64,000 nucleotides of DNA from Panicum virgatum (lineage: Eukaryota > Streptophyta > Magnoliopsida > Poales > Poaceae), in contig NC_053137.1 of the NCBI RefSeq assembly GCF_016808335.1, forward strand, positions 48,103,781 through 48,167,780, read 5' to 3'. Below, piece after piece: positions 1-10,167 of this stretch. How positions within the stretch are numbered: the stretch's first letter is position 1; every line of letters begins with the position of its first letter. The notes under the pieces were generated by a model. That model worked only from the letters and a program-made list of their open reading frames with translations, was not told where the DNA came from and did not search any database. The translations under genes and the position numbers were made by a program.

Positions 1-297
1 CATCGTACAAATTTCATCTGGTGGAGTTAATAAACATGTTTCGGGATTGTCATGTAGTACTATTTTGAACTGTTAATGTCAAACATGTCCATTTTGCATC
101 TGCATTAATAGTTTTTTGGGAACGTGCCTGAGGCATCTGCATCAATATGCTCCGAGGAAAGATTATTAAGCTATTGAAATCATGCTTAAAGTTACCTGAG
201 CTTGTGTTGGTAGGTACCCTAAATAATTTATAGGATACCGAACATTGTAGCGGCAAATATACTAGTTGGTAGTGAACAATATTTTATATGTTTTCAG

Positions 298-1142
298 TAT
301 CAAGGAGAGGAAGGATGGAAGCCACAAAATTACACTGGACTATGTGAGAAGATTCTTGGGAAAAGTCAGACTGTGGTATGTGCATGCAGAATAATACCAG
401 AACTCCCCAATTCACATGCACTGAGCTTTGTATGTTACTTAGCAATTGTTGACAAAGTGACATTGCAGTTTCAAAAATGTTTTATTCAATAGTCATAATC
501 ATAATCATAATGGTATGCGTATCATAGATTGCTCAAAATTGCATGCATATACTTCACGCACTGACGCACTGAATGGAACAGACCCTGAGGCATATACACA
601 GATCCTAGAAGTGCATTTAAAGCGCCACAATGACAAATGAACCCTAAAACTTGAGATATTTTCTTTCCACTTTCAGGCTGGATTTTTCCTGATTCAATAT
701 GCACACCTGTGGCAAGACCATCTTGAAAAACTCTTTAACCTGTATGCCTCTGGAAAGCTGAAGGTATGCTCCACATTTGTGCCTCTCCCGCTACAATGAG
801 AAATGATTCCTTTGCTTGATGCAAAAACATGACCTTCATGTATTCATTTTCTGTTTTTGAAACCATGTTTGACCTATATATTCAAACCCAACTTACGGCA
901 CGCTGACAACAGGTTTTCCTTGACCCCAAGAAATTCCTGGGTGTTGCTTCCGTCGCAGATGCAGTAGAATATCTCCATTCTGGCAGGAGCGTTGGCAAGG
1001 TACGACGGTTTTTACAGGCCTACAATAATAACAGACGACCCTATTACTTTTGCAGTAACGCATCTTGCAATTTTCAATGTTATCTTTTCAGGTCGTCGTT
1101 TGCATGGATCCATCCTACGGCCAGACCCTTGCTAAGCTATAG
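298..1142 (+). CDS. Quinone oxidoreductase-like (MDR superfamily), last four exons
   Basis: Four in-frame coding exons with GT-AG borders: 298-375, 677-763, 913-999 and 1092-1142, ending in TAG. All introns are phase 0, so each exon is a whole number of codons (26, 29, 29, 16 plus stop). The protein tail contains KILGKSQTVAGFFLIQYAHL, then LDPKKFLGVASVADAVEYL and ends TLAKL. From memory this matches the end of plant NQR/ARP-type zinc-binding dehydrogenases (Arabidopsis At1g49670 type) and, more loosely, animal prostaglandin reductase 3. These are NADPH-dependent medium-chain reductases acting on quinones or enones. Nucleotide-binding residues and the start lie upstream of the window; bases 1-297 read as intron. 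No frameshift or stop was seen in the visible part. Confidence 0.75.
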
Positions 1143-2097
1143 CGCGCAGACATATGAGCTGCAATGTCAACAGAAAGATACTCCGTATTCTTCTTCAGAT
1201 TCCTGGTCTGTCAGACTGAAAGATGACCGCAAGATCTCCTCTGCACTTACGCGCAGAGTTACGCCATATGTTCAGACTTGGCAGCATATAGCTCGCTTGT
1301 CCGATTAGTTGGCAGGGCACGTGAGTCGGAGGGGTGAAAATTGGACAGGAAATCGATTCGAATAAATTGCTAAGCCGGGTGACTGTTTGAATAAATTGCT
1401 CTGCTCAATTGTGCAAAGCATTTTTTTTCCTGGTTAACGTGTGCAGAACTTTTTTTCTGTATCTGGTGTGCAGAACTTCTTGGGTCAATGAAGGAAACTT
1501 CTCTGAATATTCTGAGTCTCCTGTTGTCCATATGGACGGGAGATGGAAGAACATGTGTTCTGGGGTCTTATTTTGTACCACTGGAATTCTTGAATTTTCT
1601 AAAACCGCACGGGATTTTGAAATGTCTCTGGTGAAATTCCTATGAACATTTCGTGTCCCAAGTAAACAATTACAGTTTTATGAGATGAGATATAAGAAGA
1701 CAAAAGTTGTTACGGTTCAGCAGAGAAGTCTGTGTGGGCCTGAATACTCTGTTTCATTCATTCATTGGTATGAACGGGGAACCAACAAATCGAACACAGC
1801 GACAAGTTACAACTTTGTTTTTCCCTGGGCTACACTACACTACACATAACGACATGTTAACCAAACGCTAAGTTACAAGCGGAACATCCACTGACGTAGC
1901 GACTTACAAGGTCGAGGCTTTCACATGATTAGCCATCTCGTGAGCATAATTACAGGCACAGCTAGAACAAGTGTTGCACACACGGTAAGTAAGCTACAGT
2001 ACAAGGGAAATCAACACCGAAGCAGACACGGGCGCGGCCAGGCTTCTCTTCGATCTGGCGGTTGACTGGCCGAGTGCCCGCCCGTTGCGCGATCGTG
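1143..2097. other. Intergenic, 3' flanks of two convergent genes
   Basis: This stretch lies between the stop of the + oxidoreductase gene and the stop of the - KRP gene, so it should hold both 3' UTRs. I see no protein-like reading frame. The short open stretch near 1409-1645 is low complexity (T-rich) and does not resemble a protein. Confidence 0.5.
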
Positions 2098-3227
2098 TCA
2101 CGGGCCCACGCGGACCCACTCGTACCGGCCGTCCATGGGAGCGTCCTTGACGACGTCATAATTGTACCTTGAACATGACCAAAAAGATCCAAACGTTAAA
2201 CGCACTGCCAACACGTGAACAGTTTGCTCAGATTCGGCAAACGAGATGGAAAAGCCTGAACAGATTGTTTGGGGTTTTTTTTGAAATGTTTTTTAAAAGA
2301 AACTGAGGGGAAAAGGAGGCCATTGGCCAGTGGAAAGAAGCTTCACAGCCTGTGCCAACGCGAAAAGGCCCAGCGGCAAAGTTGGAGCCATCTCATGATC
2401 CCCTAAAGCTCCATTTGTTTAGCATAAAAAAGGAGGGATAACTTTACAGTGACAGCGGGGGAAAAATTACAGACCAGGCAAGCCTGAACGGAAATACCAA
2501 GAAGCCTGAAGCTACTGAACTGGTACATGCTAGTATTATAGTATCAGCACAGTAACTTCGTTTGGCACCTTTTTTACTGTCTTGTAGCGCAACGCAAAGT
2601 GTGCAGAAGAACCACACTGACAGTTTTCAGAGCCTGAGCAGCAGCATGCCATCATCAATCATCACGGAGGGGAGGTCAGAGAGGCCCACGGCTGTGCCTT
2701 GCATGCTGCTACTGCTAACTATAAATAAATGGAACCATGGAAGCTCTGGAACCGGAAGCTCGCAGCATGAAGGGTTGAAGCCGGAAGTAGGTAGGAGGAG
2801 CACTGCAGGTGCAGGCTATACTCACTTGGCCGCGAAGCGCCGCGCCAAGGTGCTCTCCGCGGCGGCGAGGAACGCCTCCACCTCCTCCGGCGGCGGCGGC
2901 GGCCTCCCTCTCTTCCCCTTGTTCGGCCTGCGCGACGACGACGTACACGAGCATTAGCCACGGCGAGAGATCGTGCACTGCGCAGCTGCGCTGGAGCTTG
3001 CAAGCGCAGCTTCGTGTCTTCGTACGAGGAGCTTAGATAGCAGCCTGCTAGCTCGCTCAGCTCGGCTGCCGTCTCAAGGAGAAGAAAGGACAAAGAAGGC
3101 AGGGCGCAGGAGAAGAGCGAGGTCAGAGAGGGAGACAGGAGACTGACATGCCGGCGGCGTCCACTATGTCGAGCTCGCGCTTGCCGCAGCTCGACACCGC
3201 CGTCACCGTGGCAGCGGCGGCGGCCAT
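2098..3227 (-). CDS. Small cyclin-dependent kinase inhibitor, KRP/ICK family
   Basis: Three minus-strand exons, 3227-3148, 2927-2826 and 2167-2098, with GT-AG introns, splice into 83 codons plus TGA. Exon 2 encodes a basic KGKRGR patch, five prolines and EEVEAFLAAAE; exon 3 encodes YNYDVVKDAPMDGRYEWVRV. The order EVEAFLAAAE, RRFAAKYN, VVKD, GRYEW is the conserved C-terminal CDK/cyclin-binding block of plant KRP proteins, which bind and inhibit CDKA-cyclin D complexes in the nucleus. The start at 3227 gives MAAAAATVTAV; an upstream in-frame ATG at 3473 would only add unrelated residues. Typical KRPs have roughly 180-260 residues, so this one keeps little beyond the inhibitory domain. Short KRPs exist in grasses as I recall, so it is probably real rather than truncated. 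Confidence 0.88.
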
Positions 3228-4090
3228 ACTTTTTCCTTGCTCGTCCTCCTGATGTTCTCGTCGCGGGGGCCTGCGCCAGTGGTTGGGGGCCTGGGGCCTG
3301 AGACTGTTTGGTGTTACGGGTCCGGTAGGGGCGTGGGTGGGAGGAGATAACGATGGACGGCGGGGCAAGCCGGGGTTACTTTTATGCCAGCGGCTCCCCG
3401 TCCTGGGTAGTAGTGGGTGGGCGGGGCGCCCAACCGAAACGGAGGCCGCGGAGGCGGAGCGGGAGATTCCCATGGATGGAGTCGAGTCAGTGAGTCGTCG
3501 GCCACAATAACAGCAGCCGCCTACCGCGGCACGGACGCCGGACGGGACGGGGAAAAAGTGGGCGAGCAGCCGCAGCGGGGCCGGGCGGGCGTCCGTGTCG
3601 CGCGGCCGCGTGTGGCCGGTGCGCTGTCAGCCACGGCTGTACTTGCCCTCGGGCGCGCCAGGCTGCCCGATGCCGCCGGGTTGGCGGCGTTGTTGGGTTG
3701 TGACTGTGTGGCCTCTGGGCGGGAGAAGGCGAGAACGGAAACGGAGGGTATGCCGTCGGTGCCTCCCTCCCGGTGGCTGGGTGTATCGTTGCGCGCGTGG
3801 CCGCGTGGGGCTTGTTCGCCCGCCTGGCGCCTGCCCCTGCCCCTGCCCGCGGCTCGGGTACGGCCGCGGTAAACGGGCAGGTAAAGGGAGACCCGGGGCC
3901 GGAGCAACAACGACCGGAGGGGATGATTAGCACCGCGCGGCACGGGTTACCGCCTTACCGGTCGCGGTGGTTGCTACGGACCCCATGTGCGCTCCCCTCG
4001 TCCCGATACGGCATTCACCGACGCGATCCAAGACGGCGCCGCCTGTCGCTGACAAAGTACTCCGTAGTTGCGGTGCCGGACCTATGATTA
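3228..4090 (-). promoter_or_regulatory. GC-rich 5' region of the KRP gene
   Basis: This is a very GC-rich, CpG-dense block directly upstream of the KRP start codon, ending abruptly in AT-rich DNA near 4090. Many long open frames appear on both strands but they overlap one another, are Arg/Pro/Ala-rich and show no domains, as expected from base composition alone. I read it as 5' UTR and promoter; no TATA box was identified with confidence. Confidence 0.4.
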
Positions 4091-4934
4091 AAACCTAGGA
4101 TATGTCTTGTCAAAATTTTAATATACAATTCAGTATTCGATACAATCTAAAAAATTCGCTGCACAATAAAAAAATTTCACAAGTAATTCAGTATACAAAT
4201 AATTAGGTTTAATAATTGCATAGATTATAATATAAATAGTAGAAGCAAATTAAAGATGTGTTTGGTTGAGCTGTGACTTTTGGAAAAAACTGTTGTGAGC
4301 TGTGGGACATGAAAAAATAGCTGTGAAAAAAGCAGAAGATCATTTGGTTGGGCAGCTGTATTTTTTTATCAGAAAATTGTTAAGGAAACCCACGTATCAT
4401 CCACAATCATCCCGATGGGGCCCTCTCGAGGGAGGGGAGCGGCGTGGGGAGGGCGCGGAGCTTCAACGACGATGAGGGCAGGGACACGCGCTCATCAGAG
4501 CAGGGACGCGCACCCGCCGGACAAGGCTTGTGGTGCGCTGGCGGGAGGGGAGGTGAGGGGCGCCGAGGAAGCGCTCGCGAGAGGGAGGAGAGAGTGACGT
4601 AAAAAAAACACAAACCGGTATCTACATAATCAATGGCAAGTGGATAATTTGTATGCCCAAAAGCTAGTAAAAGTATGGGAAAGTGCTTTTGGATCTGTAC
4701 TAGTGAAAAGCTGGCTTTGGAAAAAAATGTTGCCACAGGTAGAAGCAAGACCAATTTTAGAAGATTGTAAACCATATCATAAATCTTATGCCTCCCAATT
4801 TGAACTAGAACTGAGAGGTCAACAAGATTGGTAAGACCTTTGAAGCTGTCCTCATGTCTAGTGTCATCAATATGATTGTCAAGTTGTAATTCAAATTTTA
4901 TTAATCCCAGTCAAAGAAGTCATTAGAAAGAGAA

Positions 4935-6690
4935 GTGCTGGCTTAGGGTATGCCACGGCATACCCTGGCCACCCACTGGGTCCGCCAGTGGCGGCGGCTG
5001 GTAAGGAATGCAGCAGCTGCCCATTTCGTCCCCAATTGCATGCAGTTTGTTCCGCTTCTTTTTGGCGATTTAAGAAGCTTGTGGCTACAAACCCTGCAGA
5101 AGGGCACATTTCCTCGTGATTTCGCGATGTGGTTTTTAAGTGTTAGAGATTAGGATTTCGCGATGTGATTACAAAATTAAATTCAAATTGTATGACAGGC
5201 GAAAGTTTGAATTTCATATCTTAACTATTAAACTTCAAACTCAAAAACCAGATATCTTTGCATACCTTAACTATTAAACCCGGACAAACTACCCCCACCC
5301 CACCCCCACCCCGCGCGCGCGAACTGGTCAAGGCTGTTGGTTTTGCTGATGTGGCAATAGGACCCACATGTCATACCTTTCTTTCCTCTCTCTCTACCTC
5401 TCTTGCTCCTAGGCATAATTAATTGCGGCGAACGTGGCTAATACCATGGCCGGTTGGCACCCGGCAGGTCGGCCTTGCGCGCGGCTCACCGACACGGTGA
5501 GCACCTCGCGTTCTAGATCACCCTACACGTGTGCCCGACGCCGATGCTGGAGCTCGTCGTGCCCACACCGGTGCTACTGCTAGTGCCGCCAGTTCTTGGC
5601 AAGAGCAAGAGCCATGGCGTCACGATTGGAGACAGTGGCTTCTCGACACGGTTGAGTGGCGGCGGGTGGCCCCTCTCCTATGTCCAAGCAGCGGTGGCGA
5701 CGGCTTGTGGCCTACCTCGCGGTCAAGTGGCGGAAGCTCTCGAGACCTATCCCTTTGTGGGCGAGTGGCAGTGGTGGCAGCGCTCGTGAACCCCCCCCCC
5801 CTCCCCCCAACCCCCACCCACACACACATGGGCTGGTGGATGCACCTGAGACCTCCTCCTCCATGGATCGGTGGCGGCGACGCCAGGATCTCCTCCCCCT
5901 CAGGCCAACGAGGGCGGTGGCCATTATGGCAGACCAAGGGCTCCTGCACGCCGCGATAGAGGGAGGGTGAGGGAAAGGTGAGGGGACACAATTGTGGCAA
6001 GTGGGGTGTGACATGTGGGTCTCATTGCCACATCAGCAAAACCGTCTGCTAAACAACTTTAGACCTAATTAAGGATGGTATTTTGTTAGGGTTTTTTTGA
6101 AAGCTTGTCTTCTTTTTTGATAAAATCTTGTCTGGTTTTTTTTAGTTAAGGTATAGATATTTGGTTTTTAAGTTTGGAGTTGTTTTTCAGATGGGTGACA
6201 AGTTCAGGGGTAAAACAGAATTCCTTCAAAAAATCTCGCAAAAAAAAATCCTCTCCACTCGGCGCTTAGGGTTCCTCCGGCGGCGGCGGCGCAGCTGCAC
6301 TCCTCCCGCCCGGGCCCCGGCTCGAGTCTGCCGTCCGCCACCTCCCGCCCGCGAGCGCGCGGCCAGCTCGGGCCTGCGCCCCGCTCCCGGCGCCCCGCGG
6401 CCATCTCGCGGCGCCCCTGTCCCTCCGAGGCTCCGAGCAGGTAGTCCCTCCTCCGCCTTCCTTGCAATTAGAAGCGGGTTATTTCTGTGTTCATTACTGC
6501 TGCAGTTGTTAATGTCACCCCTGCTGCACTGTACTTGTTATGCACAAGCTTTTATAATTTTTTTTACATATTTATGCACTGATGTATTTAACAATTAATT
6601 AGTGGCGGACCCACTGGGTGGGCCATATATACCATGGCAATATAGCATAGTTTTTTTTGAGATAGATATACCATGGCATAGCTAAATATT
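4935..6690. repeat. Inverted repeat around TGGCGGACCCA(G/C)TGGGTGG
   Basis: The motif CACTGGCGGACCCAGTGGGTGG, read on the minus strand near 4970-4998, recurs on the plus strand at about 6602-6625 as TGGCGGACCCACTGGGTGG. Both are followed by TATGCC/ATACCATGGCA-like palindromic sequence. They flank the inverted-repeat element at about 5195-6235 and may be the ends of an older element into which it inserted. No transposase and no clear target duplication were seen. Confidence 0.35.
5195..6235. mobile_element. Mutator-like element with long terminal inverted repeats
   Basis: About 200 bases at the left (ACTCAAAAACCAGATATC..., CCGGACAAACTACCCCC, then GGTTTTGCTGATGTGGCAAT near 5340) recur inverted at the right (about 6010-6215). 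The long inverted arms around a GC-rich core (5540-5960) are typical of grass MULEs and Pack-MULEs. The exact ends and a 9-bp target duplication could not be fixed. The core has open frames on both strands but no protein I recognise; it may be captured host sequence. Confidence 0.55.
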
Positions 6691-7150
6691 CAGGCCCAAA
6701 AAAAAAAAAAAAATTCATCCCAAGCCCAAGGCCCATGCGCATAACTCAGCCCGAGGGCTCTCACGGAAGACACGGAACACACAACCTGAGACGGCGCTCG
6801 CGGGGAGGTGATTCGCGGCTCCCCGGAACTGGTGACGCGCCGCCGCCGCCGCCGCCGCCTCCACCGGTCGCCGGATACCGCCTCCACGGACGCCGGACGC
6901 CGATTCGCCCCTGCGCCAGGCTTCCCTCCGCAGGCCGCAGCTGAGTAACTCCGCCTCAAGCCCGTCGACATCGACGCTGCTGCAGTGCTGCCGCGCCGCT
7001 TCCGCCGAGCGCCGACCGACGGTGCGCGCTGCCGTTTGATTGACGCACGGTGCGGCGGCTCTCCCTTCTGCAGCCGTGAGCACAACCTCAACGCCTCGGC
7101 CCTCCACTCCTCCTAGCTCGGCAGCTCCACTGCCTTGACACGCATTTGGG
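6250..7150. other. Two GC-rich blocks of unknown origin
   Basis: 6250-6460 and 6760-7130 are GC-rich islands in AT-rich repeat DNA. The first begins like a grass 5' UTR (CTCGGCGCTTAGGGTTCC) and ends at GAGCAG followed by GTAGTC, a possible splice donor. It could be a leader exon of the downstream DPH4-like gene or a captured fragment. A poly(A)/poly(T)-like run lies at 6699-6713. No convincing protein was found. Confidence 0.3.
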
Positions 7151-7358
7151 TATGAAATTTGTGGAAGTGGAGCCCTAACTGCAGCTCGCTAATTTTTTTA
7201 TAGTGATTGAACAATTGGAAAATTGTAAATTAGTGTAGCGCATAGGTTGGGTGATGCTCTTTTACATGATTGTCTGGTCATATTCATTGAGCGGGATATT
7301 TTCTTTGAGGTGGATAAAAATAGGAAACATAATCGAGACTTTCATGAAATTTAGAAAT

Positions 7359-8272
7359 GAGTAAAATGCACCAGAGTTCCACCAACTTGTAAGGGTGTGT
7401 CATTTAGGTCCACAAACTCCAAAGACGCATTTCTAGGTCCATCAACTTGTAATCTGTGTCACTTAGGTCCATAAACTTAGAAAACATTGGTCCATAAACT
7501 CTAATGGTGCATTTTTTGGTCCATAAACTTGTAATTTGTGCCACTTAGGTCCATAAACTCTAAAAGTGCATTTTTAGATCCATAAGCTCCATCCATGAGT
7601 AGTCGTGCGGCCACAGACGCGCCTACAAAGGTCGCCCCAATATCGTTGTCGAATATCTTTCGACTACCGAGAACCACTCTGGATTGACCTAAGTCTAACG
7701 TCGTCATGAGATTTTTTGCCGCAACATCTGGTGCCACCATATCCGGCTACTAGCTCCATGGAGGATACAATATCCCTAACCACAGTACCCATATTGTTGA
7801 GTCTCTATGTGACATCCTCCACCTTTCCCAAGTCATCACCCCATCCTCTCCACCCATATTATTGGGTCATATCTAGATTTAAGCTCCATAACTCATCAAT
7901 GGCAGTTTGTAAGCTTCCCTTTAAATCCTAGTACATGTCAGTAACCTCCAAAATAAGCCTTTCATCCCTCCCGTCTCCTCTCCCTATGCTCTTGATTCAA
8001 AATCGAGGCTCAAATTTCACCCTTCTAACTCTAGCAACGTGTGGGCACCGTGTAGATTCAAGTTGGTGCAGTATCAGTGCATTAAGATTAGGTGGAGGGA
8101 TGGACCTAGGTGACACAAATTACAAGTTTATGGATCTAGGAATGGACTTTCAGAATTTGTGGACCTAAGTGACAGAGATTACAAGTTTATGGACCCAGAA
8201 ATGCAATTTCGAAGTTGATGGACCTAAGTGACACCCTCTTACAAGTTGAAGGATCTCTGGTGCTTTTTACTC
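7359..8272. mobile_element. Non-autonomous Mutator-like element, 9-bp target duplication
   Basis: The element is 914 bases long. The ends are GAGTAAAATGCACCAGAG at the left and CTCTGGTGCTTTTTACTC at the right. It is flanked by a perfect 9-bp direct repeat TTTAGAAAT at 7350-7358 and 8273-8281, the hallmark of Mutator-type insertion. Each arm (about 230 and 180 bases) is built of tandem units of roughly 36 bases around GGTCCATAAACTTGTAAT. The interior (7600-8090) is degenerate, has no transposase and matches no protein I know. Confidence 0.85.
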
Positions 8273-9149
8273 TTTAGAAATCTAGAACAGATAAGAAGTA
8301 GCTTAGTATGTTTGAACTATTTCTGTTATTATGCAACATCATTATTTAACTGTTGAATTTAAGACTTGGAATGTAATTTTTAATTCTTGGTAACCGAATT
8401 TCTCAGTGAAATTTAAATTTAAATTTTGTTACCGAATTATATATGGATTATACCAAATTGCAAGTAGAAAAAATATCATGGCATACCCTCCGTGAAATCC
8501 TAGGTACACCAATTTAAGTTGGGATTGGTGTGATGCCATACTAAATTGATATCATACCACTTTTCACTGATACCATACTAAATTGAATGATATACTGTCT
8601 TTGTATTTATGTGAACCATATGTTAATGGTGGACGCGAATTTTGCTTCCAAATATAGTCATTTACATGTGAATCAGTGAATAACAGAGTTTTACGATCAA
8701 TTTGCATATAAACAGTCTCTTAGACCTTTAGGGGTATTACAAACATTTTGGGCCAAACCTACAGTTTCAGTCATTTGAACCAAACAACCAAACAGCTTTC
8801 AGCTTTCTCATTCACAGCTTACAACAGTTTTTCCACATCTCACAGCCCAACCAAACAAACCCTTAGATTGCTTGCTGTTCCTAAACCAAAATTGAAGTTA
8901 CATGCCTCTTTGTAATAACCACGGAAGAAACAAACCAAATATTGATGGTACTTCCAGAGTCAATTTGTTAGTTCGAACCAAGATCTGTTTGCCTAATAAA
9001 AAGTTGTTTCCTTAAATTTCAAAATTTGTAGATACAAGATAACACGCATTGCATTATGTTCGTCATGATATTATTGATATAAAAAGGTGTTTTTGCATAT
9101 ATTACATATTCAGAAATTCCCTCCTGCATACAGTGGACCAGCTTCCCCT

Positions 9150-9674
9150 ATGGTTCTTGGCAGCAACATTTCCATCCAGAAAACCTTATACGAGGTTTTA
9201 TCTGTGAGTGAAGATGCTACATTTGATGAAATCCGTGCAGCATACAAGTCTGCTGCTCTCAGCACACATCTTGACAAAGCACATACAACTCTTGAGTCAT
9301 CTGTCCCTTCCAGTGAGCAGCAAGAATTTCTGAGCGTTCAGAAAGCTTGGGAAATCCTACGTCATCCTGCATCTAGAGCAGACTATGATAAGCAGCTGCA
9401 ATCATCCAGACAGAACATTGAGATCATTGCATCTGAAATCGAAGTTGGGGACATGATCATCGAGACCACTGCTGATACTGTGGAGCTGTTGTACCCATGC
9501 AGGTGTGGCGATTATTTTTCCATCACTTCATGTGAACTTGGCGAGATGGGAATTTTGGTCAGTGGAGATGGAGAAGTAGAACAGCAGTCATCTGATTCTG
9601 CATCAGCTTCTTTTGTTCTGGGCTGTGGCTCTTGTTCTCTTAAAGTACGTTTGGTTATAAATGAAACTTCATAA
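9150..9674 (+). CDS. DPH4-like J-domain protein with CSL zinc finger
   Basis: A single open frame of 174 codons. An AG acceptor at about 9110 precedes the chosen ATG (MVLGSNIS), so a 5' UTR intron is likely; an upstream in-frame ATG at 9087 would fall inside that intron. Residues 11-82 form a J domain (TLYEVLSV, IRAAYKSAAL, VQKAWEILRHP). Residues 116-168 form a DPH-type zinc finger (YPCRCGDYF with C117/C119 and GCGSCSLKVRL with C159/C162). DPH4/Jjj3 proteins supply iron or electrons in the first step of diphthamide synthesis on elongation factor 2. The J-domain HPD motif is HLD here (residues 40-42), which in other J proteins abolishes Hsp70 stimulation. The gene may be a functional variant or a decaying copy. 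Confidence 0.8.
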   Translation: MVLGSNISIQKTLYEVLSVSEDATFDEIRAAYKSAALSTHLDKAHTTLESSVPSSEQQEFLSVQKAWEILRHPASRADYDKQLQSSRQNIEIIASEIEVGDMIIETTADTVELLYPCRCGDYFSITSCELGEMGILVSGDGEVEQQSSDSASASFVLGCGSCSLKVRLVINETS

Positions 9675-10167
9675 TACATTTCAGACTCTGGTTGTATGTT
9701 TCCCGGCAGGATAAGTTTGAGCAAATGACCTCAAAATTATTGAAGAATATGCCTCTGGAGATGGGAATTTTGGTCAGTGGAGATGGAGAAGTAGAACAGC
9801 AGTCGTCTGATTCTGCATCAGCTTCTGTTGTTCTGGGCTGTGGCTCTTGTTCTCTTAAAGTACGTTTGGTTATAAATGAAACTTCATAGACTCTGGTTGT
9901 ATGTTTCCCGGCAGGATAAGTTTGAGCAAATGACCTCAAAATTATTGAAGAATATGCCTCTGGAGATGCGAATTTTAGTCAGTGGAGATGGAGAAGTAGA
10001 ACAGCAGTCGTCAGATTCTGCATCAGCTTCTGTTGTTCTGGGCTGTGGCTCTTGTTCTCTTAAAGTACGTTTGGTTATAAATGAAACTTCATAGACTCTG
10101 GTTATATGTTTCCCGGCAGGATAAGTTTGAGCAAATGACCTCAAAATTATTGAAGAATATGCCTCTG
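9543..10167 (+). repeat. Three tandem copies of the 3' end of the DPH4-like gene
   Basis: Units at 9543-9757 (215 bases), 9758-9962 (205) and 9963-10167 (205) each start GAGATGNGAATTTT and end TGAAGAATATGCCTCTG. Each contains the codons for the final part of the zinc finger, a stop and the 3' UTR. Copies 2 and 3 lack about 10 bases just after the stop of copy 1, so their stop reads TAG instead of TAA. Very few differences separate the copies, so the expansion is recent. Only copy 1 is joined to the full reading frame. Confidence 0.9.

Larger units (their letters stand above)
4255..8870. mobile_element. Possible large TIR element or MITE pair with nested insertions
   Basis: The ends form an imperfect inverted repeat of about 80-100 bases. 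The left end reads GTGTTTGGTTGAGCTGTG, then an AAAACTGTTGTGAGCTGTG-like block near 4300. The right end (about 8780-8870), reverse-complemented, reads TTTGTTTGGTTGGGCTGTG followed by the same AAAACTGTTGTAAGCTGTG-like block. A TTA lies close to each end, which would suit a PIF/Harbinger-type duplication, but the left one is offset by a base. The interior holds other repeats and no transposase. It could be one non-autonomous element 4.6 kb long or two independent members of one MITE family. Confidence 0.4.

Noticed and set aside
1409..1645. 78-codon open frame after the oxidoreductase gene
   Set aside because: It spans T-rich low-complexity sequence in a 3' flank and has no family resemblance.
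3417..3943. Several overlapping 110-150 codon frames upstream of the KRP gene
   Set aside because: They overlap on both strands, have no conserved motif and fit a GC-rich promoter and leader.
4640..4834. 64-codon frame inside the 4.2-8.9 kb repeat region
   Set aside because: It lies in MITE-like sequence with AAAGCT/AGCTTTTGG inverted motifs; not a recognisable protein.
9692..10094. Small frames in the second and third DPH4 3' copies
   Set aside because: They are pieces of the tandem 3' repeats with no start of their own; not separate genes.
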